Assembly: GCA_021299035.1 (NCBI GenBank) | Contig: JAJTGD010000017.1 | Span: 1 to 64,000 of the forward strand | Source: Oxalobacteraceae bacterium | GTDB lineage: Bacteria > Pseudomonadota > Gammaproteobacteria > Burkholderiales > Burkholderiaceae_D | Length of the DNA stretch: 64,000 bases | Reading direction: 5' to 3' | Shown: one piece after another, positions 36,929 to 47,551 of the stretch | Numbering within the stretch: position 1 is the stretch's first letter | Layout of the letters: the number at the start of each line of letters is the position of its first letter | Notes under the pieces: model-generated | What the model was told of the DNA's origin: nothing | Databases searched by the model: none | Seen by the model: the letters and a program-made list of their open reading frames with translations, nothing else | Translations under genes and position numbers: made by a program

Positions 36929-37666
36929 ATGAAAATCCTGATCAGCAACGATGACGGCTATCTGGCCCCCGGAATCAACGCACTTGCTGAGCAGCTGTCT
37001 TCGTTTGCCGACATCGTCGTGGTTGCGCCGGACAGTAATCGTTCCGGCTCCTCAAACTCGTTGACTTTAGACCGGCCCTTGCGTGTGATGAAGTCCGACA
37101 AGGGCTATTACTCGATCAACGGCACGCCGAGCGATTGCGTTCATATTGCGCTGACTGGACTGCTCGACGAGCGTCCCGATCTGGTGGTGTCGGGTATCAA
37201 TCAAGGCCAGAACATGGGCGATGACACGCTCTACTCAGGCACGGTGGCCGCCGCTACCGAAGGCTTCTTGTTCGGTATCTCGGCGATTGCTTTTTCTCAG
37301 GTTGCACATGGCTGGTCAGAGCTGGACGCTGCTGCGCGCCTGGCAAAAGATATCGTACTGCGGAATCTGGACGCGCTGAGTGCGCCTTTCCTGCTGAATG
37401 TGAATATTCCGAATCGCCCTTATGCCGCTTTGAACAAGGTGGTCGCGACACGCCTTGGGAAGCGACATGAATCGGAGCCGGTGATCCGTTCGGCTGATCC
37501 CCATGGCAACGAGATTTTCTGGATTGGTCCGGCGGGGCGGGCCAAGGATGCCGGCGAGGGAACGGATTTTTATGCGACTGAGCAGGGTTGGGTGTCGGTC
37601 ACACCGCTGCAGATCGATCTGACGCATGGTCCCCAGCTAGAACGTTTGCGGACGGTGCTGCGATGA
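36929..37666 (+). CDS. surE: 5'/3'-nucleotidase SurE
   Basis: 245 residues from ATG at 36929; a longer start at 36905 has no support. The metal-binding SNDDG (6-10), the phosphate loop [14 protein letters not shown] and [19 protein letters not shown] are the full SurE signature. It dephosphorylates nucleoside monophosphates and is linked to stationary-phase survival. It overlaps pcm by 4 nt, the first pair in surE-pcm-nlpD-rpoS. Confidence 0.97.
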   Translation: MKILISNDDGYLAPGINALAEQLSSFADIVVVAPDSNRSGSSNSLTLDRPLRVMKSDKGYYSINGTPSDCVHIALTGLLDERPDLVVSGINQGQNMGDDTLYSGTVAAATEGFLFGISAIAFSQVAHGWSELDAAARLAKDIVLRNLDALSAPFLLNVNIPNRPYAALNKVVATRLGKRHESEPVIRSADPHGNEIFWIGPAGRAKDAGEGTDFYATEQGWVSVTPLQIDLTHGPQLERLRTVLR

Positions 37667-38532
37667 GCGAGAGTGAAAGCCAACCCAAAAAGCGGTTCCC
37701 GCTGACGCTTGATTTTGTGACCGGCCTCTCCGGGCGCAGTAAAGCTGCCGCGAAGACCACTCACGGCACGCAGACCGCAACCCGCAATGCCACGGAACGT
37801 ACCCATGCGCCGCGCGCGGTACAGGCGCCAGTTGTCGCCAGTAAGCAGCAGCGGCAGGTTTCCACCGTTGACAGTGGGGGCGGCGCGCTTTTGGTATCAG
37901 AGGCAGTACGCAAGGCGATGGTGCGGCGGATCGCACAGCAGGGTGTGAAGGATGCGGCAGTGCTGTCGGCCATGGAAAGTGTGCCTCGACACTATTTCCT
38001 GGAGCCGGGTCTGGCCTCACAGGCGTATGTCGATACCGCACTACCGATTGGCTACCACCAGACTATCTCCAAACCCTCCATCGTGGCGCGCATGATCGAG
38101 TTGATGCGTGAGGGTGTCGACGGAAAGCTGCTCCGAGTACTCGAGATCGGCACCGGTTGCGGCTATCAGGCGGCGGTACTGGCGCAGGTTGCTCATGAAG
38201 TGTATTCGATTGAGCGCATGCGACCGCTACATGAATTGGCACGCAGCAACCTGCGTGCGCTGTGCATTCCCAACCTGCGGCTGCACTATGGCGATGGTAT
38301 GTTGGGCTTGCCCCAGTGTGGACCATTCGATGGCATCATTCTGGCGGCGGCCGGCTTGGACGTGCCACAGGCACTTCTGGACCAAATGGCGCTGGGCGGA
38401 CGTTTGATCGCGCCAGTCGGTGAGCGCGCGCAGCGCCTCAAGTTGGTGATCCGTACCAAGCCAAATGAATGGGTGGCCGATTTGCTGGAGCCTTGTCACT
38501 TTGTGCCGATGCGGCCGGGTACCTTTGGCTGA
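37663..38532 (+). CDS. pcm: protein-L-isoaspartate O-methyltransferase with N-terminal extension
   Basis: 289 residues from ATG at 37663 ([10 protein letters not shown]). The catalytic domain starts at about 80 and has the SAM-binding [16 protein letters not shown], preceded by the substrate loop [17 protein letters not shown]. About 75 low-complexity residues precede it, absent from the 208-residue E. coli protein but common in Burkholderiales. It repairs isoaspartyl damage in aged proteins. The ATGA overlap with surE indicates coupling. Confidence 0.95.
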   Translation: MSESESQPKKRFPLTLDFVTGLSGRSKAAAKTTHGTQTATRNATERTHAPRAVQAPVVASKQQRQVSTVDSGGGALLVSEAVRKAMVRRIAQQGVKDAAVLSAMESVPRHYFLEPGLASQAYVDTALPIGYHQTISKPSIVARMIELMREGVDGKLLRVLEIGTGCGYQAAVLAQVAHEVYSIERMRPLHELARSNLRALCIPNLRLHYGDGMLGLPQCGPFDGIILAAAGLDVPQALLDQMALGGRLIAPVGERAQRLKLVIRTKPNEWVADLLEPCHFVPMRPGTFG

Positions 38533-38560
38533 GGCCGATACCGTTTTCGAAGCAGGACCG

Positions 38561-39499
38561 ATGAAGCGCAAAACCCTACGAATTGTTTCGATACTGATGG
38601 CCATTTGGCTGCTTCACGGCTGTGCCGGGGCGCCAGGTAATGCGCCTATCGACGACCGCAGCGCCACTCGCGAAAATAGCAAGACAACTCAATCCAAGTC
38701 GCAAACAGCGCAATCAGCGAAGATGGCCACTGCCCCGGAGCCGATTGACCCCCCGGGTTTTTACACCGTCAGAAAAGGGGATACCCTGGGCAAGATCGGC
38801 AAGCAGTTCAGCCAACCCGTGCGCGACCTGAGCGACTGGAATCGGTTATCCGACCCGAACGACATCCGCGTCGGGCAGCAGTTGCGCATTATCCCGCCCG
38901 AAGACAACAAGGTCGCTAGCGTGCCAACTGAAACCGGCATGGAGATGCGTAGCCTTGATGCTCAGCCGAACAACAATCCGCCGCCGGCGGCGACTGCGCG
39001 TGTTTTGGGCGGTACTAAGAATGGACCCCTGGGTCGTAAAGTCGCTTACTCCGATCAGGCTTGGTCCGACTTACAGCGTGGCGAACCCGCGAAGTCGCTG
39101 TCGGATAGCCGCAAGCCTGACGATGTGAGTCCACCCGCTGCCGGTCGCTTCGTTTGGCCGACCGAGGGCAAGATCATTCGCGCTTTCGACGTATCACGCA
39201 AAGGGATTGATATTGCAGGACAACCCGGACAGCCGATTGTCTCTGTCGGCGACGGCACGGTGCTCTATGCGAACACAATGCGCGGCTTCGGCAACCTAGT
39301 AATTATTGATCATCGCGATGGACTGGTGTCCGCCTATGGACACAATAAAACTATGCTGGTCAAGGAAGGCCAAACGGTCGCCAAGGGACAGCGTATTGCC
39401 GAGATGGGCGATGTGGATGCGGAGTCAGTCCGTCTGCATTTCGAGATCAGACAGCTGGGTAAGGCGGTTGACCCGATCGGTTTTCTGCCGAGTCGCTGA
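38561..39499 (+). CDS. nlpD: NlpD-type LytM lipoprotein
   Basis: 312 residues from ATG at 38561, AGGA just upstream. Lipobox WLLHGC (Cys at about 25), a LysM domain (about 65-110, FYTVRKGDTLGKIGKQF) and a C-terminal M23/LytM domain (about 205-310, GKIIRAFDVSRKGIDIAG). The HxH and HxxxD zinc ligands are replaced, so like E. coli NlpD it should be an amidase activator at the septum, not a peptidase. The stop is immediately followed by the rpoS ATG. Confidence 0.94.
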   Translation: MKRKTLRIVSILMAIWLLHGCAGAPGNAPIDDRSATRENSKTTQSKSQTAQSAKMATAPEPIDPPGFYTVRKGDTLGKIGKQFSQPVRDLSDWNRLSDPNDIRVGQQLRIIPPEDNKVASVPTETGMEMRSLDAQPNNNPPPAATARVLGGTKNGPLGRKVAYSDQAWSDLQRGEPAKSLSDSRKPDDVSPPAAGRFVWPTEGKIIRAFDVSRKGIDIAGQPGQPIVSVGDGTVLYANTMRGFGNLVIIDHRDGLVSAYGHNKTMLVKEGQTVAKGQRIAEMGDVDAESVRLHFEIRQLGKAVDPIGFLPSR

Positions 39500-40480
39500 A
39501 TGAACGATTGGTCGGAACGGCCGGATTCGGCACCGATGACCCCGCTGCACGATGGGGAGCCGGCGGATCAAACCGAGCTGGTCGAAGAGGACGATGCTTC
39601 ACTACAACCGATCGAGGAGTTTCGTGCCTTGCTAAGTTCCGAGTTGGCAAGCGATACCACGCAGTATTACCTGAACCGAATCGGAACGCGCCCCTTGCTG
39701 ACGCCGCCGCAGGAGCGGCACTACGCGACACTCGCGGCGCAGGGCGATTTCGATGCGCGGCAGGTCATGATTGAGCATAACCTTCGCTTGGTCGTCTCAA
39801 TTGCCAAGCACTACGTGAACCGTGGACTTGCCTTGCTTGACCTGATCGAAGAAGGCAACCTTGGATTGATGCATGCGATCGGTAAATTCGAGCCACAGCG
39901 TGGCTTTCGCTTCTCGACCTATGCGACATGGTGGATACGGCAGAGTATCGAGCGCGCCATCATGAACCAGGGACGCATGATTCGCTTGCCGGTACATCGT
40001 GTACGCGAGTTAAATCTGGTACTACGTGCCAAGTATCACCTCGAGGCGCGGCTGGACCATCAGAAGGATGCGCGATTGGAAGATATTGCGCACCTAGTGG
40101 AGCGAAGCATCGACGAAGTGCGCGAGATACTCGGAATGGCCGAGCCAGTATCCTCGCTCGATACGCCACTGCCAAGCGACACCCATGCCAGTTTGCTCGA
40201 TCTGGTTGCTGATGTGGCCGCCAAGGGGCCCGACGTCCATGTCGAGGAGCAGGAGATGACGCACATGGTGCGCCGTTGGATCGATGCCATGCCGATCAAG
40301 CAGCGTATCGTGATTCTGAGACGTTTTGGTTTGGACCACGGTACGCCTGCGACATTAGATGAAATTGCCGATGAGTTGGGCGTGACACCAGAGCGCGTGC
40401 GCCAGATTCAGCAAGATGGTTTGCAAAGGCTCAAGCAGGTGATCGCCGCGCGCGGTGTTAGAAAGGATGCGCTGTTGTGA
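39500..40480 (+). CDS. rpoS: RNA polymerase sigma factor RpoS
   Basis: 326 residues. Region 1.2/2 with [19 protein letters not shown], core-binding region 2.2 [17 protein letters not shown], promoter -10 recognition [16 protein letters not shown], region 3 and region 4.2 with [20 protein letters not shown]. It drives the general stress and stationary-phase response. The start abuts the nlpD stop without a clear ribosome site; an ATG 36 nt downstream (39536) is an alternative. As in other proteobacteria a promoter may lie inside nlpD. Confidence 0.95.
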   Translation: MNDWSERPDSAPMTPLHDGEPADQTELVEEDDASLQPIEEFRALLSSELASDTTQYYLNRIGTRPLLTPPQERHYATLAAQGDFDARQVMIEHNLRLVVSIAKHYVNRGLALLDLIEEGNLGLMHAIGKFEPQRGFRFSTYATWWIRQSIERAIMNQGRMIRLPVHRVRELNLVLRAKYHLEARLDHQKDARLEDIAHLVERSIDEVREILGMAEPVSSLDTPLPSDTHASLLDLVADVAAKGPDVHVEEQEMTHMVRRWIDAMPIKQRIVILRRFGLDHGTPATLDEIADELGVTPERVRQIQQDGLQRLKQVIAARGVRKDALL

Positions 40481-41829
40481 CGCCGATACTTGACATTACC
40501 TCGCTCGATATGGAGGCACGTGGCGTTGGTCATCTACCTAATGAAGATGGATCTCCGGGCAAGGTGATCTTCGTCGAGGGCGCGTTGCCTGGCGAGCAAG
40601 TGCGCTTCCAGTCTTTCCGTCGCAAGCCCAAGTGGGAAGCCGCAGAGATGACGGCCTTGCTGCGTGCGTCTTCGTTACGTACGACACCGCGATGTGCTCA
40701 TTTTGGTGTCTGCGGTGGCTGCGCGATGCAACACCTTAATCCTGCTGCGCAAGTCGCGATTAAGCAGCGCGTTTTGGAAGACAACCTGTTCCACATTGGC
40801 CGTGTGCGTCCTGCGTATCTTTTGCGTGCCATCCAAGGGCCTGATTGGGGATACCGATACCGCGCACGCCTGTCCGTGCGGTTTGTCGCGAAGAAGGGTG
40901 GGGTACTGATTGGTTTTCATGAGCGGCGGTCCAGCTTCATTGCCGACATGCGTACGTGCGAGATCCTGCCCCCCAAAGTATCCGCCATGCTGATGCCGAT
41001 GCGCACGCTAGTTGCGTCGTTGTCGATTCGTGATCGATTACCGCAGATCGAGTTGGCGGTCGGCGAGCATGACGGTGAGCTGGTGATTGTGATGGTGCTT
41101 CGCATTATGGAGCCGCTCTCCGCTGACGATGAGCAACAGTTGAAGGCATTTGCTGATCGGTGGGATATCGAGTGGTGGTTGCAGACCAAGGGTCCGGATA
41201 CCGCCACGGCGTGGTATCCCCAGAAGCGGCCGCTAGAGTACCGGTTGCCGGAATTTGGCTTGGCGATGCCATTCAAGCCAACCGATTTCACGCAGGTGAA
41301 TCACCATATCAATAGCGTGCTGGTTTCGCGTGCCTTACGTCTACTCCAGGTACAGCCCGACGATCGTGTGGCAGATTTGTTTTGCGGCTTGGGCAACTTC
41401 ACACTACCGCTGGCGACGCAGGCGCGGGAGGTGGTTGGTGTTGAAGGAAGCTCGGCGCTGACCGAGCGCGCATCGCGTAATGCGGCGCTGAATGGGTTGG
41501 ATCATCGAACTCAATTCATGCACAGGAATTTGTTCGAATTTACGCTTCAAGAGCTTCAGTCGTTCGGGCGCTTTGACCGAATGCTGATCGATCCACCCCG
41601 CGACGGTGCAATGGACCTCTGCACGGCTATCGCAGAGGCGAAAGAACGTAATCCGGATTTACAGCCGTTGCGTATTGTCTATGTGTCTTGCAACCCCTCG
41701 ACTTTGGCGCGCGACGCGGGCCTGCTGGTGAATAAGGGTGGTTATCGGCTGAGTCAGGCGGGTGTGGTGAATATGTTTCCTCACACCGCGCATGTCGAAT
41801 CGATTGCAGTGTTTGATCGAGGTCATTAA
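40477..41829 (+). CDS. rlmD: 23S rRNA (uracil-1939-C5)-methyltransferase RlmD
   Basis: 450 residues from GTG at 40477, overlapping rpoS by 4 nt. N-terminal TRAM domain (about 1-60), Fe-S cysteines in [15 protein letters not shown] with a later CEILPP, and a C-terminal SAM methyltransferase domain with [14 protein letters not shown], the DPPRDG motif and the catalytic CNPSTLARD cysteine. It methylates U1939 of 23S rRNA. It ends the surE-rlmD run at the terminator at 41845. Confidence 0.95.
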   Translation: MTPILDITSLDMEARGVGHLPNEDGSPGKVIFVEGALPGEQVRFQSFRRKPKWEAAEMTALLRASSLRTTPRCAHFGVCGGCAMQHLNPAAQVAIKQRVLEDNLFHIGRVRPAYLLRAIQGPDWGYRYRARLSVRFVAKKGGVLIGFHERRSSFIADMRTCEILPPKVSAMLMPMRTLVASLSIRDRLPQIELAVGEHDGELVIVMVLRIMEPLSADDEQQLKAFADRWDIEWWLQTKGPDTATAWYPQKRPLEYRLPEFGLAMPFKPTDFTQVNHHINSVLVSRALRLLQVQPDDRVADLFCGLGNFTLPLATQAREVVGVEGSSALTERASRNAALNGLDHRTQFMHRNLFEFTLQELQSFGRFDRMLIDPPRDGAMDLCTAIAEAKERNPDLQPLRIVYVSCNPSTLARDAGLLVNKGGYRLSQAGVVNMFPHTAHVESIAVFDRGH

Positions 41830-41844
41830 TTAATTCGGTGGAAT

Positions 41845-41875
41845 AAAAAACGCCGGCATCAAGCCGGCGTTTTTT
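41845..41875. terminator. bidirectional terminator between rlmD and the BI-1 gene
   Basis: CGCCGGC (41851-41857) / GCCGGCG (41863-41869), loop ATCAA, with six A before (41845-41850) and six T after (41870-41875). It serves both convergent genes. Confidence 0.93.
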
Positions 41876-41892
41876 ATTGGGGTGGGCGCTGC

Positions 41893-42585
41893 TTAGTCGC
41901 GCTCGCCGCCGAAAATGCCCAGCAGCGCGAGCAAGTTCACAAACACGTTGTACAGATCCAGATAGATCGCCAAGGTTGCGCTGATGTAGTTAGTTTCGCC
42001 ACCGTTGATGATGCGCTGTACATCAAACAGGATGTAGGCAGAGAAGATCACAACGGCAACCAACGAGATCACGATCTGCAATGCAGGCATCTGCAGGAAG
42101 ATGTTGGCAACACCTGCCAACAGAATCACGATCACGCCCGCGAACAGCCAGCTCGACAAGCCGGAAAAATCACGCTTGCTGGTAGTTGCAATCGATGCCA
42201 TGGCAGCAAACACGACCGCGGTGCCGCCAAAAGCAGTCATGATCAGTTGCGGTCCGTTAGCGAAATGCAGGATATGCCCGATCATCCGCGAGAGCATCAG
42301 ACCCATAAAGAAGGTGAAGCCCAACAGCAAGACCACGCCCAAGCCGGAGTTTTTGGTGCGCTCTATGCCATAAAAAAAGCCGAAGGCGATCGCGAGAAAC
42401 GCGATGAAGCTCAATATAGGACTGCCAGCGAACAGCGAGAAGTGCATCTGCACTCCAAGCCAAGCCCCCAGCACCGTTGGCAGCATGGATAGCGCCAGCA
42501 GCCAGTAGGTGTTGCGCAATACGCGGTGACGTACGACGGAAGTGTCGTCCAGCGTGCCGTATTGAGTGGGTAGCGGTTGGTTCAT
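41893..42585 (-). CDS. Bax inhibitor-1 (YccA/UPF0005) membrane protein
   Basis: 230 residues with seven hydrophobic helices. GGAGG lies just before the ATG. The C-terminal FSAYILFDVQRIINGGETNYISATLAIYLDLYN region carries the paired aspartates of the TMBIM family, which form a pH-sensitive latch for calcium leak in the Bacillus homologue. In E. coli YccA modulates FtsH with HflKC, and hflK/hflC lie 11 kb away in this window. A weak promoter may lie upstream (TTGACA near 42640-42635 on the minus strand). Confidence 0.92.
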   Translation of the reverse strand: MNQPLPTQYGTLDDTSVVRHRVLRNTYWLLALSMLPTVLGAWLGVQMHFSLFAGSPILSFIAFLAIAFGFFYGIERTKNSGLGVVLLLGFTFFMGLMLSRMIGHILHFANGPQLIMTAFGGTAVVFAAMASIATTSKRDFSGLSSWLFAGVIVILLAGVANIFLQMPALQIVISLVAVVIFSAYILFDVQRIINGGETNYISATLAIYLDLYNVFVNLLALLGIFGGERD

Positions 42586-42739
42586 TTGACCTCCATTTTC
42601 AAATTAATAACAGCCGGCGAAGCTCGCCACCTGTCAATTCGATAATTTACCTTACTTTTTAGCAGGCTGCACCCGTCTCGACAAAGCCCGATTTACTAGT
42701 CAGCGTCGCGAGAGAGGCCTGAAAGGGGTACTTTCATGT

Positions 42740-42745
42740 TAAAAT
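42740..42745 (+). promoter_or_regulatory. -10 box of a possible ndk promoter
   Basis: TAAAAT at 42740-42745 in an AT-rich stretch, 64 nt before ndk. No clean -35 is present at 16-18 nt. The 223-nt gap 42586-42808 holds nothing else I can name. Confidence 0.35.
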
Positions 42746-42808
42746 TAAAAGTTATCAAATAATTCTCCCCAATTCTTTAACCCTTTCATTCTATTGGAGT
42801 TTTTTCAG

Positions 42809-43234
42809 ATGAGCACCGAGCGCACCCTGTCAATCATCAAGCCGGATGCAGTGGCCAAGAACGTCATCGGACAGATCTACAGCCGATTCGAAAACGCTGG
42901 CCTAAAAGTGATCGCTGCCCGCATGGTTCAGCTCTCTCGCGCCGAGGCGGAAGGGTTCTACGCTGTCCATCGTGAGCGTCCGTTTTTCAAGGATCTGGTT
43001 GATTTCATGATCTCCGGTCCGGTAATGATCCAAGTGCTGGAAGGCGACAACGCGATCGTGAAAAATCGTGATCTGATGGGCGCTACAGACCCTAAGAAAG
43101 CCGATAAGGGAACCATCCGCGCTGATTTCGCCGACTCGATCGACGCTAACGCTGTCCATGGTTCCGATGGCCCGGACACAGCAAAAAACGAAATCGCTTA
43201 TTTTTTCCCGAGTTTGAACGTTTACTCTCGCTAA
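42809..43234 (+). CDS. ndk: nucleoside diphosphate kinase
   Basis: 141 residues from ATG at 42809 ([15 protein letters not shown]), with GGAG at 42796-42799; an upstream in-frame start at 42794 is not needed. Active-site histidine H117 in NAVHGSDGP is phosphorylated and passed to nucleoside diphosphates. The KPDA and RADF motifs are in place and the length is standard. ndk-rlmN-pilF is the usual betaproteobacterial order. Confidence 0.97.
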   Translation: MSTERTLSIIKPDAVAKNVIGQIYSRFENAGLKVIAARMVQLSRAEAEGFYAVHRERPFFKDLVDFMISGPVMIQVLEGDNAIVKNRDLMGATDPKKADKGTIRADFADSIDANAVHGSDGPDTAKNEIAYFFPSLNVYSR

Positions 43235-43330
43235 TCTCATTAACGCGAGTAGCGCAAGCCAAGGGGCTGAAACAAGACGCGCGCATCGTCGCGATGTCCA
43301 ACTCGGCCGCAAGGAGTTTGGGGGGTAACC

Positions 43331-44488
43331 ATGGCGGCATTGACCAATCTGCTGGATCTGGAACCCGCTGAGCTTATTCGCTGGTGCGGCGAACTTGGCG
43401 AGCAGCCATTTCGCGCGAAGCAGTTGCAGCGCTGGATACATCAATTCGGTGAGGCCGACTTCGATGCGATGACCGACCTCGCCAAATCCTTGCGCGAAAA
43501 GCTGAAGCTTCACGCAACGGTAAATGCGCCAGCGATCATCAGCGATAACACCGCCTCCGACGGCACACGCAAGTGGTTGATCGACGTTGGCGATGGTAAC
43601 GCGGTCGAAACGGTTTTTATCCCCGAAGAAAATCGCGGTACGCTTTGCGTATCCACGCAAGCCGGCTGCGCCGTGAACTGCCGATTTTGCTCTACCGGCA
43701 AGCAAGGGTTCTCGCGCAACCTGACAATCGGTGAGATTGTCGGACAGCTATGGATGGCCGAGCGAACGCTGCGCCGTGAGAAGGGCATTGCAGCCGGACC
43801 CAAAGGCGAACGTCAGATTACAAATGTAGTGATGATGGGCATGGGTGAGCCGCTGCTCAACTATGAACCGACGGTCGCTGCGCTTAAGCTGATGCTCGAC
43901 GATAACGCCTACGGTCTCTCGCGTCGTCGCGTCACGGTATCAACGAGTGGCGTTGTGCCCATGATGGACAAACTGTCCAGGGACTGTGCGGTCGCGCTTG
44001 CTGTTTCTCTACATGCTTCGAACGACGTGCTACGTGACGACTTGGTGCCGCTGAACCGCAAGTATCCGCTGGTCGAGTTGCTTGCGGCATGCAAGCGCTA
44101 CTTGGAGTTCGCGCCGCGCGATTTCATTACATTTGAGTATTGCATGCTGGACGGTGTCAATGATACGGATGCGCATGCACGTGAGTTGCTCAAGCTGGTG
44201 AGTGATGTGCCTTGTAAGTTTAATTTGATTCCATTCAATCCGTTTCCGGCTTCGGGGTTGCGTCGCTCTGGCGCCACGCGTATCAAGGCTTTCGCCAAAA
44301 TTCTGATGGATGCCGGTATCGTGACAACCGTTCGCAAGACACGCGGCGATGATATTGACGCAGCCTGCGGCCAACTAGCGGGCGACGTGCAGGATCGCAC
44401 CCGTGTACAAGAGCGGATGCGTAGTTTGGATTCTTATCAGCAAAAATACGGCGCGGATTTTGGTCGTATTGTTGAGATTCCTGGGTGA
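43331..44488 (+). CDS. rlmN: dual-specificity rRNA/tRNA adenine-C2 methyltransferase RlmN
   Basis: 385 residues. Radical-SAM cysteines C113-x3-C117-x2-C120 in [12 protein letters not shown]-terminal helical domain; the C-terminal cysteine that takes the methyl lies in the DIDAACGQL region (about 350). It methylates A2503 of 23S rRNA and A37 of some tRNAs, aiding proofreading. TTTGGGGGG precedes the ATG. It lies about 100 nt after ndk, and pilF follows 7 nt after its stop. Confidence 0.96.
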   Translation: MAALTNLLDLEPAELIRWCGELGEQPFRAKQLQRWIHQFGEADFDAMTDLAKSLREKLKLHATVNAPAIISDNTASDGTRKWLIDVGDGNAVETVFIPEENRGTLCVSTQAGCAVNCRFCSTGKQGFSRNLTIGEIVGQLWMAERTLRREKGIAAGPKGERQITNVVMMGMGEPLLNYEPTVAALKLMLDDNAYGLSRRRVTVSTSGVVPMMDKLSRDCAVALAVSLHASNDVLRDDLVPLNRKYPLVELLAACKRYLEFAPRDFITFEYCMLDGVNDTDAHARELLKLVSDVPCKFNLIPFNPFPASGLRRSGATRIKAFAKILMDAGIVTTVRKTRGDDIDAACGQLAGDVQDRTRVQERMRSLDSYQQKYGADFGRIVEIPG

Positions 44489-44495
44489 AGTACCA

Positions 44496-45254
44496 ATGAA
44501 TCGTTGGATTGTTCTGGTCATACTATTGTCACTTGGCGCATGCACGCACACGCTGCGTGATCCGGCAGTTTCCGCTGATGCCGAACAACGCGCGAGCGCG
44601 CGGCTCGAGTTGGCAAAAGCCTACTTTGCCGAGGGCAGTCACGCGATTGCACTTGAAGAGGCGAATCGCGCACTCGAGCTCGAGCCAAACCGCGCTGATG
44701 TACTCGGCCTGCGTGCGCTGGCCTTGATGCGGCTTGGTGAACCGGAGCAGGCAAGGCAGAGCATGGCGCATGCATTGCGTACAGCGCCGGAAGATCCTGC
44801 CCTGCAAAACAATATGGGTTGGCTGCTCTGCGAAACAGGCAAGGCAGCCGAGAGCTTGCCGTATTTCGATCGTGCGTTATCCCACCGACGGTACGCGGCG
44901 CCGGCGAATGCAGCGATGAACGCTGGCACGTGCAGCTTGCGGCTGAATGATCGTGATCGCGCCGAGCGTTATTTTCAGCGAGCGCTTCAGGCAGACGCTG
45001 GTCTGCTGGCAGCCAGGTCTCAACTAGCGCGGCTTGCTATCGAGCGCGGTGATGATCAGCAGGCGCGACGTTATCTCAAAGTCGTGCTCGGTAGTGGCAA
45101 GGCAGCTAGTCAGGACTACGCATTAGCAGTGGCTATTGAGCAGCGGCTAGGCGATAGAGATGCTGAACGCAGCATCGCCGCACAGTGGAAGCGACGATTC
45201 CCGGAATCCCCGCAGTTGCAAGCTTATTTGCGTACCGAAACCAATGAGCGATAA
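44496..45254 (+). CDS. pilF: type IV pilus biogenesis lipoprotein PilF/PilW (TPR)
   Basis: 252 residues from ATG at 44496. A signal peptide ends in lipobox LLSLGAC (Cys at about 16). Then about six tetratricopeptide repeats follow (residues 35-250), with AYFAEGSHAIALEEANRALEL as the first clear one. PilF/PilW is the outer-membrane pilotin needed for PilQ secretin assembly. Its position between rlmN and rodZ/ispG is conserved even in strains with few pilus genes. It overlaps rodZ by 11 nt. Confidence 0.9.
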   Translation: MNRWIVLVILLSLGACTHTLRDPAVSADAEQRASARLELAKAYFAEGSHAIALEEANRALELEPNRADVLGLRALALMRLGEPEQARQSMAHALRTAPEDPALQNNMGWLLCETGKAAESLPYFDRALSHRRYAAPANAAMNAGTCSLRLNDRDRAERYFQRALQADAGLLAARSQLARLAIERGDDQQARRYLKVVLGSGKAASQDYALAVAIEQRLGDRDAERSIAAQWKRRFPESPQLQAYLRTETNER

Positions 45255-46281
45255 AGATAAATCTGATCCGGCGCTGCCCATCAGTGATCCACCCCATGAT
45301 CCTATGGCTGGATTGCCGTCGGGGTCGACGGGCGATGATCATGCTTCAGCTGACCACACAGTGCCCACGAAGGATGGCACTGCATCAATTGCTGATACTG
45401 ATGAAGAATCGACGATCGAGCAGTCACCCTCCATCGATTCGGCTTCAGTTGCGGTTGCTGATCAGGCGGTCGTACCTCATCAGGAGCATGTCGCTGAGAG
45501 CCTGACCGAGCAGCTACCGGGGGCATTGCTTGCCAAGCGCCGCAAAGAATTTCGTTTGTCGGTCGAGGATGTTTCTGGGCGACTGAAAATCTCGCCGCGC
45601 CAGATCATTGCGCTGGAGTCGGATGATTTCGCTCAACTCGCCAGTATGGCCACCGTCCGTGGCTTCATCCGCTCCTATTGCAAGCTGCTAGAGCTCGACC
45701 CGGCGCCGCTGATCGCCATGTTGTCGAACGAGCCTAACCCGGCATTCGAAAGTATGGTCGTAAGACGTCCTTTGCCTGCCCCGGGCCTGCGCGGCCGACA
45801 ATCGCCCCCGCCTCGGCGCCGCAGTTCGAATAAATGGTTTTCATGGGTGATTCTGGCGTCTGCAGTGAGTGCATTGCTGGTGCTAGCGTACAGGTATGAG
45901 TGGGTTTCAATCCCTAGCGTGGACTTCACCAAAGTGGTGGATGCACTGCCACCACTGACAGGTGGCCGAGAGCCGTCCGCATCGGAAGCGGATAAAGACA
46001 AAACAGGCGTGCTCGAAACATTAGGCATAGCCGCTGCGTCTGCCAGCGCTCTGGAGATCAAGGCGCGGGAAGACAGTTGGGTAGAGGTCACCACGGTCGA
46101 TGGCGAACGTAGGATCATTTCCCGATTGATGAAGGCGGGTACAACAGAACTGGTGGAAATCAATGAACCGGCTGTGCTCGTGGTTGGCAACGCTGCTGGT
46201 ATCGACGCAACGCTACGCGGACAGTCGCTTAATCTGCGTGCAGTTGCACGCGATAACGTCGCCAAGCTGAGCCTCAAGTAA
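45244..46281 (+). CDS. rodZ: cytoskeleton protein RodZ-like
   Basis: 345 residues from ATG at 45244. An acidic, disordered N-terminal tail (about 1-90) precedes a Cro/C1-type helix-turn-helix (about 95-160, [20 protein letters not shown]), a basic stretch, one transmembrane helix (about 198-220) and a periplasmic DUF4115 domain (about 260-345). RodZ links MreB filaments to the wall elongation machinery. The long N-terminal tail is unusual compared with E. coli RodZ, where the HTH starts near residue 10. It is followed 10 nt later by ispG. Confidence 0.9.
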   Translation: MSDKDKSDPALPISDPPHDPMAGLPSGSTGDDHASADHTVPTKDGTASIADTDEESTIEQSPSIDSASVAVADQAVVPHQEHVAESLTEQLPGALLAKRRKEFRLSVEDVSGRLKISPRQIIALESDDFAQLASMATVRGFIRSYCKLLELDPAPLIAMLSNEPNPAFESMVVRRPLPAPGLRGRQSPPPRRRSSNKWFSWVILASAVSALLVLAYRYEWVSIPSVDFTKVVDALPPLTGGREPSASEADKDKTGVLETLGIAAASASALEIKAREDSWVEVTTVDGERRIISRLMKAGTTELVEINEPAVLVVGNAAGIDATLRGQSLNLRAVARDNVAKLSLK

Positions 46282-46291
46282 GGAGCTATTT

Positions 46292-47551
46292 ATGGATCAG
46301 TCTGTCTCCCCCATACCCTCAGGACCAGTCGCGCGCAAGATCACGCGCCAATCGGTTGTGCGTTACGGCGACCGAAAAGTACTGGTCGGCGGCGGCGCAC
46401 CCGTGGTCGTGCAGAGCATGACGAACACGGACACCGCCGATGCGATCGGTACCGCGATCCAGATCAAGGAACTGGCACGTGCCGGCTCAGAAGTCGTGCG
46501 TATTACCGTCAACACCGAAGAAGCGGCAGCAGCTGTTCCAGCAATTCGCGAGCAGTTGGACAAAATGGGTATTGATGTGCCGCTGGTGGGCGATTTTCAT
46601 TACAACGGTCACCTCTTACTGACGCGCCATCCAGCGTGTGCAGAAGCGCTCTCTAAATACCGTATTAACCCCGGTAACGTGGGGCAGGGCGCGAAGCGAG
46701 ATACGCAGTTTGCGCAGATGATTGACGTAGCGAACAAATATGGCAAGCCGGTGAGAATTGGCGTCAACTGGGGCAGTCTCGACCAATCGCTACTGGCGCG
46801 TATGATGGATGAAAACGCGCAGCGTAAAGATCCATGGACTGCACAAGTGGTGATGTATGAAGCGCTGATCACCTCCGCTCTGGATAATGCCAAGCGCGCC
46901 GAAGAGCTCGGTATGCCGGGTGACCGAATTGTTCTTTCCTGCAAAGTGTCGGGCGTACAAGATCTCATCGCGGTGTATCGCGAGCTGTCGCGTCGTTGCG
47001 ATTACCCACTGCATCTCGGACTGACCGAAGCGGGCATGGGCAGTAAGGGGATTGTTGCATCGACTGCAGCGATTGGTGTGCTGCTCCAAGAGGGCATCGG
47101 CGACACCATACGAGTTTCGCTGACCCCCGAGCCTGGCGGTGATCGAACCAAGGAAGTCATCGTTGCGCAGGAAATCTTGCAGACCATGGGCTTGCGTAAA
47201 TTTACGCCGATGGTGATTGCCTGTCCCGGCTGCGGTCGCACGACATCCACCGTGTTTCAAGAGTTGGCAGATCAAATTCAAACCTATCTGCGCGAGCAGA
47301 TGCCGGTGTGGAAGACCAGTTATCCCGGCGTGGAGGAGATGAACGTTGCGGTGATGGGCTGTATCGTCAACGGCCCTGGTGAGTCCAAGCACGCCAACAT
47401 TGGTATCAGCTTGCCCGGAACCGGCGAGTCACCGGCCGCGCCGGTTTTTGTCGATGGTCAGAAGTCGGTCACGCTGCGGGGTGAGCGTATCGCCGAAGAA
47501 TTTCAAACCATCGTACTGGATTATGTGAAGACCCGTTATGGCAGAAGCTAA
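46292..47551 (+). CDS. ispG: 4-hydroxy-3-methylbut-2-en-1-yl diphosphate synthase
   Basis: 419 residues. The N-terminal TIM barrel ([12 protein letters not shown] ... [11 protein letters not shown] ... NPGNVG) and the C-terminal Fe-S domain with CPGCGRT and [10 protein letters not shown], whose three cysteines bind [4Fe-4S], are complete. It makes HMBPP in the MEP isoprenoid pathway. It overlaps hisS by 14 nt. Confidence 0.97.
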   Translation: MDQSVSPIPSGPVARKITRQSVVRYGDRKVLVGGGAPVVVQSMTNTDTADAIGTAIQIKELARAGSEVVRITVNTEEAAAAVPAIREQLDKMGIDVPLVGDFHYNGHLLLTRHPACAEALSKYRINPGNVGQGAKRDTQFAQMIDVANKYGKPVRIGVNWGSLDQSLLARMMDENAQRKDPWTAQVVMYEALITSALDNAKRAEELGMPGDRIVLSCKVSGVQDLIAVYRELSRRCDYPLHLGLTEAGMGSKGIVASTAAIGVLLQEGIGDTIRVSLTPEPGGDRTKEVIVAQEILQTMGLRKFTPMVIACPGCGRTTSTVFQELADQIQTYLREQMPVWKTSYPGVEEMNVAVMGCIVNGPGESKHANIGISLPGTGESPAAPVFVDGQKSVTLRGERIAEEFQTIVLDYVKTRYGRS

